Part shown: in pieces, positions 32,454 to 41,171 of the stretch | How the letters are laid out: every line of letters begins with the position of its first letter | How positions within the stretch are numbered: the first letter of the stretch is position 1 | Source of the DNA: Streptomyces sp. NBC_01551 | GTDB taxonomy: Bacteria > Actinomycetota > Actinomycetes > Streptomycetales > Streptomycetaceae | Length of the DNA stretch: 64,000 bases | Direction: 5' to 3' | Assembly (NCBI RefSeq): GCF_026339935.1 | Contig: NZ_JAPEPX010000001.1 | Location: forward strand, 1,114,501 to 1,178,500 | The notes under the pieces: model-generated | What the model was told of the DNA's origin: nothing | Seen by the model: the letters and a program-made list of their open reading frames with translations, nothing else | Database searches by the model: none | Program-made: the position numbers and the translations under genes

Positions 32454-34109
32454 TCAGCCCGCCCGGTGGACCACCTCGCCCGCCACCACCACCGTCTCCG
32501 CGACCGTGCCCGGGATGGACTCCACCGGCACCGCGAAGATGTCCCGGGAGAGCACCACGAAGTCCGCGGCCTTGCCCACCGTCAGCGAACCCCGCTCCTC
32601 CTCCAGGAAGTTGGCGTAGGCCGAGCCCATCGTGTAGCCGTGCACAGCCGTCGCCACGTCCACCGTCTCGCCCGGCTGCCAGGCCGGCCCGTCGCCGCGC
32701 AGCGGGCGCCGCGTCACCGCCGTGTAGATGCCGATCATCGGGTCCATCTCGGCGACGTTCCAGTCGCTGGAGAACGCCAGCACCGCCCCCGCCTCGTGCA
32801 GGCTGCGCATCGGCCAGGCCTTGTGCCAGCGGCCCTCGCCCACGTTCCGCGCCCAGTCCTGCCCCGGCCCCGCGATCTCCGGCGCGCAGTGCCTCGGCTG
32901 CATGCAGGCCACCACCCCCAGCTCCGGGAAGCGGGGCACGTCCGCCGGGTCCAGGCACTCCACGTGCACCACCTGGTGCCGGGCGTCGCGCGGGCCGTTC
33001 AGCGCCCGCGCGTGCTCCACCGCGTCCAGCACGGTCCGGATCCCCCGGTCCCCGGTCGCGTGGACGAAGCACTGGAAGCCCCGCGCGTCCAGCTTCGCCA
33101 GCAGCTCCGCGAACTCCTCGGCCGGGTAGAAGGTCTCGCCCCGGTGCGCCCCGCACCCGCTGTACGGCTCCAGCAGCGCCGCCGTGCGCGGCTCCACCAC
33201 GTCGTCGATGTACAGCTTCAGCGGGCCCACCCGCAGCCGGTCCCCGGCGAACCGCCGCGCCGCGTCGGCGAATTCGTCGAGGTCGGCGTCGCCCGTGCCG
33301 CGCGGGTGGAACAGCGCCGCGACGATCCGCGACCGCAGCCGCCCCTCCGCCCGGGCCCGCTCGAAGAGTTCCAGGTCGTCCAGGGAGTTCTGCGGCTCGA
33401 CCACCGTCGTGATGCCGAAGCCGATCGCGTCGTCCAGGCTCTTGGCGAGGCGTCCGTACTGCCGGTCGGGCGAGGCCCACGGCACGCCGAGCTCGCGCAG
33501 TGCCCGGTGGCCGTCCCGGGACAGCCCCTTGACGGCGAAGTCCTTGACGAACCCGGTGGGCTCGCCGGTCTCCGGATCGACGGCCGCCGTCCCGAAGGGC
33601 AGGTCGACGCGGTCCCTGGAGACCCCCAGCCGCCGCATCGCCGCCGTGTTCAGCCACGCGGTGTGCACGTCGTACGAGAGGACGATCGCCGGGACGTCCC
33701 CGGTGACCGGGTCCAGGTCGGCGGCGCGGGGCATCCGCCCGCCGGGGATCGCCGAGTAGTCGAAGGCCTCGGCCTCGATCCACTCGGCGCCGGGGTTGGC
33801 CTCCCGCCAGGCCAGGATCCGCTCGTGGATGCCCTCCAGGGTGCGGACCCCGGCGAGCTGGACGCAGGCGTCGTCGGAGCCGAGCCGGACGTGGTTGTGG
33901 GCGTCGACGAACCCGGGCAGCACCAGCCGGCCGCCCGCGTCGATCCGCTCGGTGTCCGGTCCGGCCCAGGCGGCGGCCTCGGTGTCCGGGCCGACCCAGA
34001 CGATCACGCCGTCGCGCACGGCGAGGGCCTCAGCCTCGGGGAGCGCGGGATCGACGGTGTGGATCCGGGCTCCGGTGAGCAGCAGGTCGGCGGGGCGGGG
34101 GCTGGACAT
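32454..34109 (-). CDS. YtcJ-like metal-dependent amidohydrolase
   Basis: 551 aa, typical for the Amidohydro_3/YtcJ family. An N-terminal composite domain (LLLTGARIHTVDPALPEAEA) is followed by the metal motif GFVDAHNHVRLG, His residues in 'CFVHATGDRGIRTVLDA' and 'HQVVHVECLDP', and an Asp in 'LAFSSDWNVAEMDPM'. Relatives hydrolyse C-N bonds in varied amides, but true substrates are mostly unknown. The ATG at 34109 begins MSSPRPADLL. It follows the NCS1 permease gene by 38 bases on the same strand, so an imported base or hydantoin-like compound may be the substrate (inference). Confidence 0.9.
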   Translation of the reverse strand: MSSPRPADLLLTGARIHTVDPALPEAEALAVRDGVIVWVGPDTEAAAWAGPDTERIDAGGRLVLPGFVDAHNHVRLGSDDACVQLAGVRTLEGIHERILAWREANPGAEWIEAEAFDYSAIPGGRMPRAADLDPVTGDVPAIVLSYDVHTAWLNTAAMRRLGVSRDRVDLPFGTAAVDPETGEPTGFVKDFAVKGLSRDGHRALRELGVPWASPDRQYGRLAKSLDDAIGFGITTVVEPQNSLDDLELFERARAEGRLRSRIVAALFHPRGTGDADLDEFADAARRFAGDRLRVGPLKLYIDDVVEPRTAALLEPYSGCGAHRGETFYPAEEFAELLAKLDARGFQCFVHATGDRGIRTVLDAVEHARALNGPRDARHQVVHVECLDPADVPRFPELGVVACMQPRHCAPEIAGPGQDWARNVGEGRWHKAWPMRSLHEAGAVLAFSSDWNVAEMDPMIGIYTAVTRRPLRGDGPAWQPGETVDVATAVHGYTMGSAYANFLEEERGSLTVGKAADFVVLSRDIFAVPVESIPGTVAETVVVAGEVVHRAG

Positions 34110-34147
34110 GGGGCGGTACTCCTGTGCGACAGAGGGGATACGGGAGA

Positions 34148-35563
34148 TCAGGCGGCGGGCGCGAAGGCGGTGACCCGGCGGCGTGCCAGGGCCCAGTAGA
34201 CGAGCCCCGAGACGACCGAACCGCCCAGCGTGAGGTCGGCGCCCCCGAGCGGCGCCACCAGCGGCCCGGTCCACAGCTCGGAATCGCAGGTCAGGGCGGC
34301 GAAGGCCATACCGGCGAGCAGCGCGGCGAGCCCGGCCGGGTGGTAGCCGGCCCGGTACCAGTAGGCGCCCGCGCTCCCGGCGTGCAGCGCGTCGGCGTCG
34401 TAGTGGCAGCGGCGCAGCAGCATGTCGGCGAGGAAGACCCCGCCCCAGGGCGCGAACACGATGATCAGCAGGGAGAGGAAGGAGAGCAGGGCGCTGGTGA
34501 AGTCGGTCAGGAACAGCGCGGCGAGCGATCCCGCGGCGGTCACGGCGGCGCTGACGACGATCGCCCGGGACCGGCTCCACGGGATGCCGAGGACCTGGAG
34601 GTTCAGGCTGGAGGAGTAGAGGGTGATGATCGAGTTGGTGACGGAGCCGCCCAGGACCAGGGCCAGGAACACCGGCTTGAACCAGCCGGGCAGCAGCCCC
34701 TCGGCTCCGGCGACGGCGTCGGTCATGTCGGTCTGGGTGGCGGCCGCGACTCCGGCGACGCCGAGGGCGACGGAGGAGACGAAGCCTCCGAGGGCGCCGC
34801 TCCAGGTGATCGACTTCAGCGAGGTGGTCCGGGGCAGGTAGCGGGTGTAGTCGGCGGGCATCGGCAGGTACGAGAAGGGCCCTGCCAGCATGACGACGAA
34901 GGCGAGGCTCCACCCGGACAGGCCGGGCGCGGCGGCCGCGGGGGCGCCGGTCTCGGCGCCGGGCAGGACGAAGACCAGCAGCGCGCCGAAGCCGGCGGCG
35001 AGGACGTAGGCCATCCAGCGTTCGGCGAACTGCACGGTGGCGTGGCCCCACAGGGCGACGGCGAAGGTCAGCGCGAGGGTGATCATCAGGGCGGCGGCGC
35101 GGGTGGGGTTCCCCCCGTCGCCGAGGCCGAGCTCGGTGAGGAACACCTCCAGCGCCAGGGTGCCGACGACGGTGTTGACGATGGTGTAGCCGATGCTCAC
35201 CACCCAGTTCAGGACGCCGGCGGGGAAGTTGCCGCGGACGCCGAACGCGGCGCGGGAGATCACCAGGGTGGCGGTGCCGGTGCGGATGCCGCCGAGTCCG
35301 GCGGCGCTGACGGCGAAGAAGGAGAGCCCGCTGATCACGACGACGGCAGTGGCCTGCCAGAAGGAGAGCCCGAACGCGACGGCGAGGGCGCCGTTGATCA
35401 CGTAGGTGAGGGTCAGGTTGGAGCCGAACCAGAGCCAGAAGAGGTCCTTGGCGCTGCCGTGCCGCTCCGCGTCGGGGATGGGGTCGATGCCGTGGGTCTC
35501 GACGCGGAACACCTCGTCGACGTCGGCCGTCGCCTCCTGCCGCACTGTCTCCTGCTGTCTCAT
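34148..35563 (-). CDS. NCS1-family nucleobase/cytosine permease
   Basis: 471 aa with about 12 membrane helices. The N-terminal VETHGIDPIPDAERHGSAKD, LFWLWFGSNLTLTYVINGAL block is diagnostic of cytosine/purine permeases of the NCS1 family; later 'WAPWGGVFLADMLLRR' also fits. It would import a nucleobase, allantoin or hydantoin with a cation. The ATG at 35563 fits the family start. It forms a likely operon with the amidohydrolase and is divergent from a TetR gene, with paired palindromes in the shared promoter. Confidence 0.92.
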   Translation of the reverse strand: MRQQETVRQEATADVDEVFRVETHGIDPIPDAERHGSAKDLFWLWFGSNLTLTYVINGALAVAFGLSFWQATAVVVISGLSFFAVSAAGLGGIRTGTATLVISRAAFGVRGNFPAGVLNWVVSIGYTIVNTVVGTLALEVFLTELGLGDGGNPTRAAALMITLALTFAVALWGHATVQFAERWMAYVLAAGFGALLVFVLPGAETGAPAAAAPGLSGWSLAFVVMLAGPFSYLPMPADYTRYLPRTTSLKSITWSGALGGFVSSVALGVAGVAAATQTDMTDAVAGAEGLLPGWFKPVFLALVLGGSVTNSIITLYSSSLNLQVLGIPWSRSRAIVVSAAVTAAGSLAALFLTDFTSALLSFLSLLIIVFAPWGGVFLADMLLRRCHYDADALHAGSAGAYWYRAGYHPAGLAALLAGMAFAALTCDSELWTGPLVAPLGGADLTLGGSVVSGLVYWALARRRVTAFAPAA

Positions 35564-35579
35564 GCGCGGTGCCCCTGAC

Positions 35580-35641
35580 CTTGGATCCAAGCCCTCACGG
35601 GATCTTGAATGACGTTCTAAGTTCTTGAATGGCATTCAAGA
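35580..35641. promoter_or_regulatory. Tandem operators between the NCS1 permease and TetR genes
   Basis: TCTTGAATGGCATTCAAGA (35623-35641) is a perfect 9+1+9 palindrome. TCTTGAATGACGTTCTAAG (35603-35621) is a related imperfect copy exactly 20 bp away, about two helical turns. A separate perfect palindrome CTTGGATCCAAG lies at 35580-35591. Together they suggest cooperative repressor binding by the adjacent TetR protein. Confidence 0.7.
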
Positions 35642-35716
35642 TGCGCCGCCGACCGGGGGCCCGTCAAGACCCTGTCCGGGATAAGGTCGGGGCAGGAAGA
35701 TCAGGAAGGCGGACCG

Positions 35717-36322
35717 GTGGCGGGAGCGGTGCGGCGGCGCGACGGGCAGATCGCCCAGGAGCGGATGCTGGAAGAGGCCATGGCGGCGATCGCCGAGGAC
35801 GGGCTGGCGGCCCTGACCATGTCGGCGCTGGCCGAGCGCCTCGGCACCAGCGGCGGCCACATCCTGTACTACTTCGGCAGCAAGGACCGGCTGCTGCTGG
35901 AGGCGCTGCGCTGGAGCGAGGACCGGCTCACCGCCGAGCGCACCGAGCTGCTGGGCCGCCGGGTCACCGCGCACCGCAAGCTCGCCCTGTTCCTGGAGCT
36001 GTACCTGCCGCGCGGCCCCCGCGATCCGCGCTGGACGCTGTGGATCGAGCTGTGGGCCCGCACGCCCGCCAGCGAGCAGCTGCGCACGGCCCAGCAGGAC
36101 ATCGACGACGGCTGGCAGCGCGATCTGGAGGCCCTGCTGGCCAAGGGCGTCGGCCAGGGGCGCTTCGACGCCGCCCTGGACGTCCCCGCCCGGGCCTCCG
36201 AACTGCTCGCCCTCCTGGACGGGCTGAGCACCCGGGTGGTGCTCGGCCAGCACGGCGCGGACCGCACCGAGGCCCTGGCCCGCGCCCACTCGGCGGCGTC
36301 CCTGCTGATCCCCCACCTCTGA
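35717..36322 (+). CDS. TetR family regulator of the permease-amidohydrolase operon
   Basis: 201 aa from a GTG. The helix-turn-helix is MLEEAMAAIAEDGLAALTMS, ALAERLGTSGGHILYYFGSK. The C-terminal part (BetI/AcrR-like) has 'WTLWIELWARTPASEQLRTA'. It is divergent from the NCS1 permease gene, and the intergenic region holds two matched palindromes, so it probably represses the permease-amidohydrolase operon and itself. The inducer could be the transported base or a product of the amidohydrolase. Confidence 0.88.
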   Translation: MAGAVRRRDGQIAQERMLEEAMAAIAEDGLAALTMSALAERLGTSGGHILYYFGSKDRLLLEALRWSEDRLTAERTELLGRRVTAHRKLALFLELYLPRGPRDPRWTLWIELWARTPASEQLRTAQQDIDDGWQRDLEALLAKGVGQGRFDAALDVPARASELLALLDGLSTRVVLGQHGADRTEALARAHSAASLLIPHL

Positions 36323-36534
36323 CGCCGGCCCCGGGCCCCGGGCCCCGGGCTCCGGGCCCATGACCTCCGCCCCATGACTCCTGGCCCGGACCCCCGGCCC
36401 CGGACCTCCGGCCTCGGGCCGCCACAACCGCCCGGGACGGCACACGAAGTTCCCCCCGAGTGCGCCCTACCGCCCTCCTCCCCCAGCGCGCACAATCACC
36501 GTGACAACTCGCGTCGACCGTGAGGGGGGAACGC

Positions 36535-37437
36535 GTGCGCGATCAGGTGCGCGCCGCGGACGGACGCGCTCTGATGGTGGAGCGCTGGGGCGACCCGGAG
36601 GGCAAGCCGGTCTTCCTGCTCCACGGCATGCCCGGCAGCCGGCTCGGACCGGCGCCCCGGGGGATGGTCCTCTATCAGCGCCGGATGCAGCTCATCGCCT
36701 ACGACCGGCCCGGCTACGGCGGCTCCGACCGCCACCCGGGACGCACCGTCGCCGACGTGGCCCAGGACGTGGCCTCGATCGCCGACGCCCTCGGCCTGGA
36801 CACCTTCGCCGTCGCGGGCCGCTCCGGCGGCGCCCCCGGCGCCCTGGCCTGCGCCGCCCTGCTCCCGGACCGGGTCACCCGGACCGCGGCCCTGGTCCCG
36901 CTCGCCCCCCGGGACGCGGAGGACCTGGACTGGTTCGCCGGGATGGCCGCCTCGAACGTACGGGAGTACACCACCGCCTCCACCGACCCCGAGGAGCTCG
37001 CGGCCCGGCTGATCCCGCGCGCCGACGGCATCCGCAAGGACCCCGGGCGGCTGCTGGACGAGCTGCGCCGGGAGCTGACCGCGAACGACCGGATGATCGT
37101 CTCGGACTCGGGCCTGCGCTCGATGCTGCTGCGCAACTACCGCGAGGGGCTGCGCACCTCGGCGTGGGGGTGGATCGACGACGTCCTCGCCTTCAGCGGC
37201 CCCTGGGGCTTCGACCCCGCCGACATCCGCAGCCCCGTCCTGATCTGGCACGGGGAGCTGGACGTGTTCTCCCCCGTGGGCCACTCCCGATGGCTGGGCC
37301 GCCGGATCCCCGGGGCCACCACCACCATCGACCCGACCGCCGCGCACTTCGCGGCGCTGCGCGCGCTGCCCGACGTACTGACCTGGCTGCTGCGGGCCCT
37401 GCCCGCCCCGCCGCTCGGCGAACAGCAGCCCGCATGA
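36535..37437 (+). CDS. Alpha/beta-hydrolase
   Basis: 300 aa from the GTG at 36535, which follows AGGGGGGAAC; the frame begins at a GTG at 36520 but the ribosome site then lies inside the gene. Motifs: oxyanion FLLHGMPGSRLGP, 'AYDRPGYGGSDRHPG', nucleophile VAGRSGGAPGALA (Ser in GRSGG), an Asp in 'IWHGELDVFSPV' and a His in PTAAHFAAL. No signal peptide, so cytoplasmic. The substrate is unknown; epoxide hydrolase-like or esterase activities are both possible. It is preceded by a GC-rich low-complexity stretch (36323-36420). Confidence 0.88.
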   Translation: MRDQVRAADGRALMVERWGDPEGKPVFLLHGMPGSRLGPAPRGMVLYQRRMQLIAYDRPGYGGSDRHPGRTVADVAQDVASIADALGLDTFAVAGRSGGAPGALACAALLPDRVTRTAALVPLAPRDAEDLDWFAGMAASNVREYTTASTDPEELAARLIPRADGIRKDPGRLLDELRRELTANDRMIVSDSGLRSMLLRNYREGLRTSAWGWIDDVLAFSGPWGFDPADIRSPVLIWHGELDVFSPVGHSRWLGRRIPGATTTIDPTAAHFAALRALPDVLTWLLRALPAPPLGEQQPA

Positions 37438-37785
37438 GGGGAGTTGCCGGAAGCGTCGGCTCGGTCGACGGGCAGGCGGAGACGGTGGCGGGACACGTCG
37501 GGGCGGAGGCGGGCGCGAGCCGTGGTCAAAATCGTTGCCGCCGGGGCCGCCTGACGCCCGGTCCGGGCGGGTCCGCCAGGGGAAAAGGGAATTGGATCTT
37601 GTCATCAGGCGAACGGCCGAATACGGGACCCCGGGAAATGCCGGAGGCCTGCCGTAGAACGCTTGACCAGGCGTCATGCCTCAGTTGCCAATGGGGTGTG
37701 GACGAGTAAAGTCCACGCTTGACACCAGCATGTCGCTGTTGTCATTCACATGCCCATTCCACATGGCTTCCCCGAGGACGGTGTC
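37438..37785. other. Intergenic region before the FxSxx peptide locus
   Basis: 348 bases without a convincing gene. It is less GC-rich than its surroundings towards the 3' end. A TTGACA at 37719-37724 followed after 17 bases by TCATTC is a possible fxsA promoter. A similar stretch, ACGCTTGACCAG at 37659-37670, is repeated as ACGCTTGACACCAG at 37715-37728, so two TTGAC elements lie about 55 bases apart. Confidence 0.45.
37719..37747 (+). promoter_or_regulatory. Candidate fxsA promoter
   Basis: TTGACA (37719-37724) is a perfect -35 hexamer. The -10 candidate TCATTC (37742-37747) is weak. The start would lie about 30-35 bases before the precursor GTG. Confidence 0.4.
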
Positions 37786-37950
37786 GTGAACACTTCCGCA
37801 ACCCCCCCGACCAGCACGGTCAAGGCCCGTCGGGTCCCGCTCTCCCGGATCGACGTCCGCAGCGCTTCCGCCACCGCGACGCTCGGTCGCGTACTGCCGA
37901 CGGAATCCGGTCGCGCGGTCCAGGCGCCCATCTTCAACTCCGCGCTCTGA
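37786..37950 (+). CDS. fxsA: FxSxx-COOH RiPP precursor peptide (FxsA)
   Basis: 54 aa from a GTG behind GAGGA; an in-frame ATG at 37750 would add 12 residues but has no ribosome site. The C-terminus is AVQAPIFNSAL, i.e. Phe-Asn-Ser-Ala-Leu-COOH, fitting the FxSxx-COOH signature. The leader part is Thr/Ser/Arg-rich (TATLGRVLPTESGRA). It lies 28 bases before the radical SAM gene. In this family the maturase is believed to cross-link the Phe side chain to a nearby residue, forming a strained three-residue cyclophane; the exact bond here is inferred. No export or protease gene is adjacent. Confidence 0.82.
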   Translation: MNTSATPPTSTVKARRVPLSRIDVRSASATATLGRVLPTESGRAVQAPIFNSAL

Positions 37951-37978
37951 CCCGGAAGTACGGCTCTAGACTGGCGCA

Positions 37979-40267
37979 ATGACCGGCCTGATCGCTTTTC
38001 GCGAGATCGTCCTGAAAGTTCACAGCAGATGCGATCTCGCTTGTGATCATTGCTATGTCTACGAACACGCAGATCAGAGCTGGCGAGGCCGGCCGAAAGT
38101 GATCTCCCCCGAGGTCGTCACCCACACCGCGTCACGACTCGCCGAGCATGCCCGTGACCATGCGCTCCCCTCCGTCACGGTGATTCTCCACGGAGGGGAA
38201 CCCCTGTTGGCGGGCCCGGCCCGGCTCCGGCTCGTCTGCGAGGAGTTCACCCGGGCGCTCGCCGGAATCGCGGACCTCGATCTGCGCATCCACACCAACG
38301 GACTCCAGCTCAGCCCGCGCCATCTCGACCTCTTCGCCGAATACGGCGTCCGGGTCGGCGTCTCCCTCGACGGCGACCGCGCCGCCAACGACCGGCACCG
38401 CCGCTTCGCGGACGGCCGCACCAGCCACCCCCTGGTCCTCGCCGCCGTCGCGCTGCTCCGTTCGGAGCCCTACCGCCACCTCTACCAGGGCCTGCTCTGC
38501 ACGGTGGACGTGGCCAACGACCCCGTCGCCGTCCTGGACGCCCTCGTCGAGCTGGAACCACCCCGGGTGGACTTCCTGCTCCCGCACGCCACCTGGGAGA
38601 CCCCGCCGCCCCGCCCCGACGGCGCCCCCGACGCGTACGCGCGCTGGCTGCTGCGGGTCTTCGACCACTGGGAGCGGCTCGGTCGCCCCGTGCCCGTGCG
38701 GCTCTTCGAGTCCCTGCTGTCCACCCTGCGCGGCGGGCCCAGCCTCACCGAGTCGCTGGGACTGGCCCCGACCGACCTCGTGGTGGTCGAGACGGACGGG
38801 ACCCTCGAACAGGTGGACTCCCTCAAGAGTGCCTTCGACGGTGCGGCGGCCACCGGGTTCAACGTCTTCGACCACGCGTTTGACCAGGTCGCGGCCCATC
38901 CGGGGGTACGGGCCCGGCAGCTGGGCCTGGCCGGCGTCAGCGACTCGTGCCGCCGCTGCCCCGTCGTACGCTCGTGCGGCGGCGGCCTCTACACGCACCG
39001 CTACCGGGCCGGCAGCGGCTTCGACAACCCCTCCGTGTACTGCGCCGACCTGCGCGAGCTGGTCGACGGGGTGCAGGCCCGCACCGCGCCCCGCGAGAGC
39101 GCGCCGCAGCTGGCCGACCCCGCCGAACTCGCCCGCGCCCAGGAGGACCTGACCCGGGTGCTGCTGGCGCGCCTGCACGAGGACCTGGCGGGCCACCCCG
39201 AGTGGGCGCGGGCCTGGGAGGTGCTGGCCGAGGTGGAGCGGGCCGGGGCCGTCCGCGAGGAGGCCGCGGACGCGGTGGACGCGGTATTGGACCACCCGTT
39301 CACCCGGACCTGGGTGCTGACGGCGCTCGACGCCGTCCGGGACGGCGCGGGAGCGGGCGCCGGAGCGGGGCGCGAGGACGTCGCCGCCGAGGCCGCGCGC
39401 AGGCTGGCCGCGCTGACCGCCGCCGCCGTGCTGCGGGGCGGGCTGGAGCTGCCGGCCGAGGTGGCCTACCGGGACGGCGAGGTGTACCTGCCGACGCTGG
39501 GGCTGCTGCGGCGCGGGGAGCCCGCCGCCGACGGGCGGGCCGCGCTGCGCGCCGCCGGGGACGGGTACGCGGTACGGGACGGCCGCGCCGAGCACCGCTT
39601 CGGACCCGGCGCGGGGGACGCCCGCTGGCTGCCCGTACGGACCTGGTCGCCCGGGCCGGACGCGGCGCCGGTGGCGCTGGAGGACCTCGACCCGTACCGC
39701 AACTGCTTCGCACGGCCGCCCCGGCTGCGGCTCGGGACCGGCGAGGCCGGGCAGTGGCGGACCCGGCTGGACGGGGCCTGGGCGCTGCTGCACGAGACGG
39801 TCCCGGAGTTCGCCCGGGCCGCGCAGGCGGGGCTGACGACGCTGACCCCGCTCGCGGGCGGCCCCCGCTCGGTCGGCTGGGGCGAGGCCGGGCGGCACGG
39901 GCCGGGGGCGCTCGGGGTGCCGTACGCGGCGGGGGTACGGGAGACCGCGCTCGCGCTGCTCACGGGGCGGCGGCGGACCCGGCTGCGGGCCCTGACCGAG
40001 GTGACGGACCTGTACGCGCTCGACGGTGAGTGGCAGCACCCGTCGCCGTGGCGGGAGCGGCCGGTTCCGGTGTCCCGGCTGCTGGCCGACGTACACGAGC
40101 GGGTGGCGGTGGAGGCGTACCGGCGGGCGGCGGCGGTCCCGGAACCGGGCGGGGCGGACCGGATCCACCGCGCCCTGGACCGGCTGTCCGGGGCGGCCGA
40201 GCTGACCAGCACCGGCAAGCGCCTGGTGGAAGAACTCCGCTGGGAACTGAAGGGAGCCGGTGCATGA
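37979..40267 (+). CDS. fxsB: FxsB family radical SAM/SPASM peptide maturase
   Basis: 762 aa. The radical SAM domain has Cys18-x3-Cys22-x2-Cys25 (SRCDLACDHC) for the [4Fe-4S]-SAM cluster and the GGE-like motif ILHGGEPLLAG. The SPASM region has Cys324, Cys327 (SCRRC), Cys333 and Cys355 (VYCADL) for auxiliary clusters. The C-terminal ~380 residues correspond to the metallohydrolase-like extension of FxsB proteins; no HExxH motif is present (the region reads VRETALALLTGRRR), so that domain is inactive. Its stop overlaps the AAC(3) gene as ATGA (40264-40267). The first ~45 codons are AT-richer than the rest. It presumably modifies FxsA. Confidence 0.93.
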   Translation: MTGLIAFREIVLKVHSRCDLACDHCYVYEHADQSWRGRPKVISPEVVTHTASRLAEHARDHALPSVTVILHGGEPLLAGPARLRLVCEEFTRALAGIADLDLRIHTNGLQLSPRHLDLFAEYGVRVGVSLDGDRAANDRHRRFADGRTSHPLVLAAVALLRSEPYRHLYQGLLCTVDVANDPVAVLDALVELEPPRVDFLLPHATWETPPPRPDGAPDAYARWLLRVFDHWERLGRPVPVRLFESLLSTLRGGPSLTESLGLAPTDLVVVETDGTLEQVDSLKSAFDGAAATGFNVFDHAFDQVAAHPGVRARQLGLAGVSDSCRRCPVVRSCGGGLYTHRYRAGSGFDNPSVYCADLRELVDGVQARTAPRESAPQLADPAELARAQEDLTRVLLARLHEDLAGHPEWARAWEVLAEVERAGAVREEAADAVDAVLDHPFTRTWVLTALDAVRDGAGAGAGAGREDVAAEAARRLAALTAAAVLRGGLELPAEVAYRDGEVYLPTLGLLRRGEPAADGRAALRAAGDGYAVRDGRAEHRFGPGAGDARWLPVRTWSPGPDAAPVALEDLDPYRNCFARPPRLRLGTGEAGQWRTRLDGAWALLHETVPEFARAAQAGLTTLTPLAGGPRSVGWGEAGRHGPGALGVPYAAGVRETALALLTGRRRTRLRALTEVTDLYALDGEWQHPSPWRERPVPVSRLLADVHERVAVEAYRRAAAVPEPGGADRIHRALDRLSGAAELTSTGKRLVEELRWELKGAGA

Positions 40268-41091
40268 CACCCCCGCCCAGCCCGGCCGCCCCGCCGACGC
40301 CGGCCGCCCCGCCCGGCGCGCTCGCCCTCGCCGTTCAGCTCCGCCTGCTCGGTGTGCGCCCCCGCACCCGGCTCCTCGTCCACGCCTCCCTCGGCGGCAC
40401 CGGCCTGCGCGCCGACGCCCTGCGCGACGCCCTGACCGGGCTCCTCGGCCCGCACGGCACCCTGCTGGTCCCGGCGTTCACCCCGGAGAACTCCACCACC
40501 TCCAGCGCCCACCTGGCCCGGATCGCCGGTCTGACCGAGGACGAGGTGCGGGCCTTGCGCGACCGGATGCCCGCCTTCGACCCGGAACGCACCCCGAGCC
40601 AGGGAATGGGCGCCTTCGCCGAGGCCGTCCGCACCGCCCCCGGCGCGGCGCGCAGCGGGCACCCCCAGACCTCTTTCGCCGCGCTCGGCAAGGACGCGGA
40701 ACGCCTCTGCGAAGGACATCGGCTCGAAAGTCATCTGGGCGAGGAGTCACCCCTGGGGAAGATGTGCTGGGAGGGCGGCCAGGTACTCCTGATCAATGTG
40801 GGATTTTCGGTCTGTACCGCTTTCCATCTCGCGGAGTATCGAATTCCCAAGCCCCCCTTGCGCATGTACGAGTGTGTGGTGAAGGTGAACCTTCCGGGAG
40901 CTCAGCTGCGGGAAGGGTGGACCGCGTACGAGGACGTCGCGCTGGACGACAGCGATTTCGCGGAGATCGGCAGGACGTTCCCGGAATCCCGGGTGCGCAG
41001 GGGGCGGGTGGGAGGGGTATCGGCCATGCTCTTCTCCCTTGCGGATGCCGTCGATCACGCGTTGGACTGGATGACCGAAAACAGACGCTGA
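40264..41091 (+). CDS. AAC(3) family N-acetyltransferase in the FxS locus
   Basis: 275 aa. Motifs of aminoglycoside 3-N-acetyltransferases are present: 'LLVHASLGGTGLRADALRDA', TLLVPAFTPEN, SGHPQTSFAALG, LGEESPLGKM and 'INVGFSVCTAFHLAEYRIP'. Members in FxSxx loci are coupled to the maturase, so the acceptor may be a peptide or small molecule rather than an antibiotic; resistance should not be assumed. An N-terminal Pro/Ala-rich extension of about 20 residues precedes the fold. Codon use changes inside the gene: after about 40690 A/T-ending codons become common (GAA, AGT, TTT, ATT). Confidence 0.85.
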   Translation: MTPPPSPAAPPTPAAPPGALALAVQLRLLGVRPRTRLLVHASLGGTGLRADALRDALTGLLGPHGTLLVPAFTPENSTTSSAHLARIAGLTEDEVRALRDRMPAFDPERTPSQGMGAFAEAVRTAPGAARSGHPQTSFAALGKDAERLCEGHRLESHLGEESPLGKMCWEGGQVLLINVGFSVCTAFHLAEYRIPKPPLRMYECVVKVNLPGAQLREGWTAYEDVALDDSDFAEIGRTFPESRVRRGRVGGVSAMLFSLADAVDHALDWMTENRR

Positions 41092-41171
41092 TTGACTGAA
41101 CCACGAGGGGATGTGGCGAAGCAGCTCCGGAATGATGTTTCTTCGCTCGACATCTTCGGGACGGGGGTCGT

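Noticed and set aside
40264..41091. Aminoglycoside resistance determinant
   Set aside because: The family matches AAC(3), but coupling to fxsB suggests a role in the peptide locus; no evidence for resistance.
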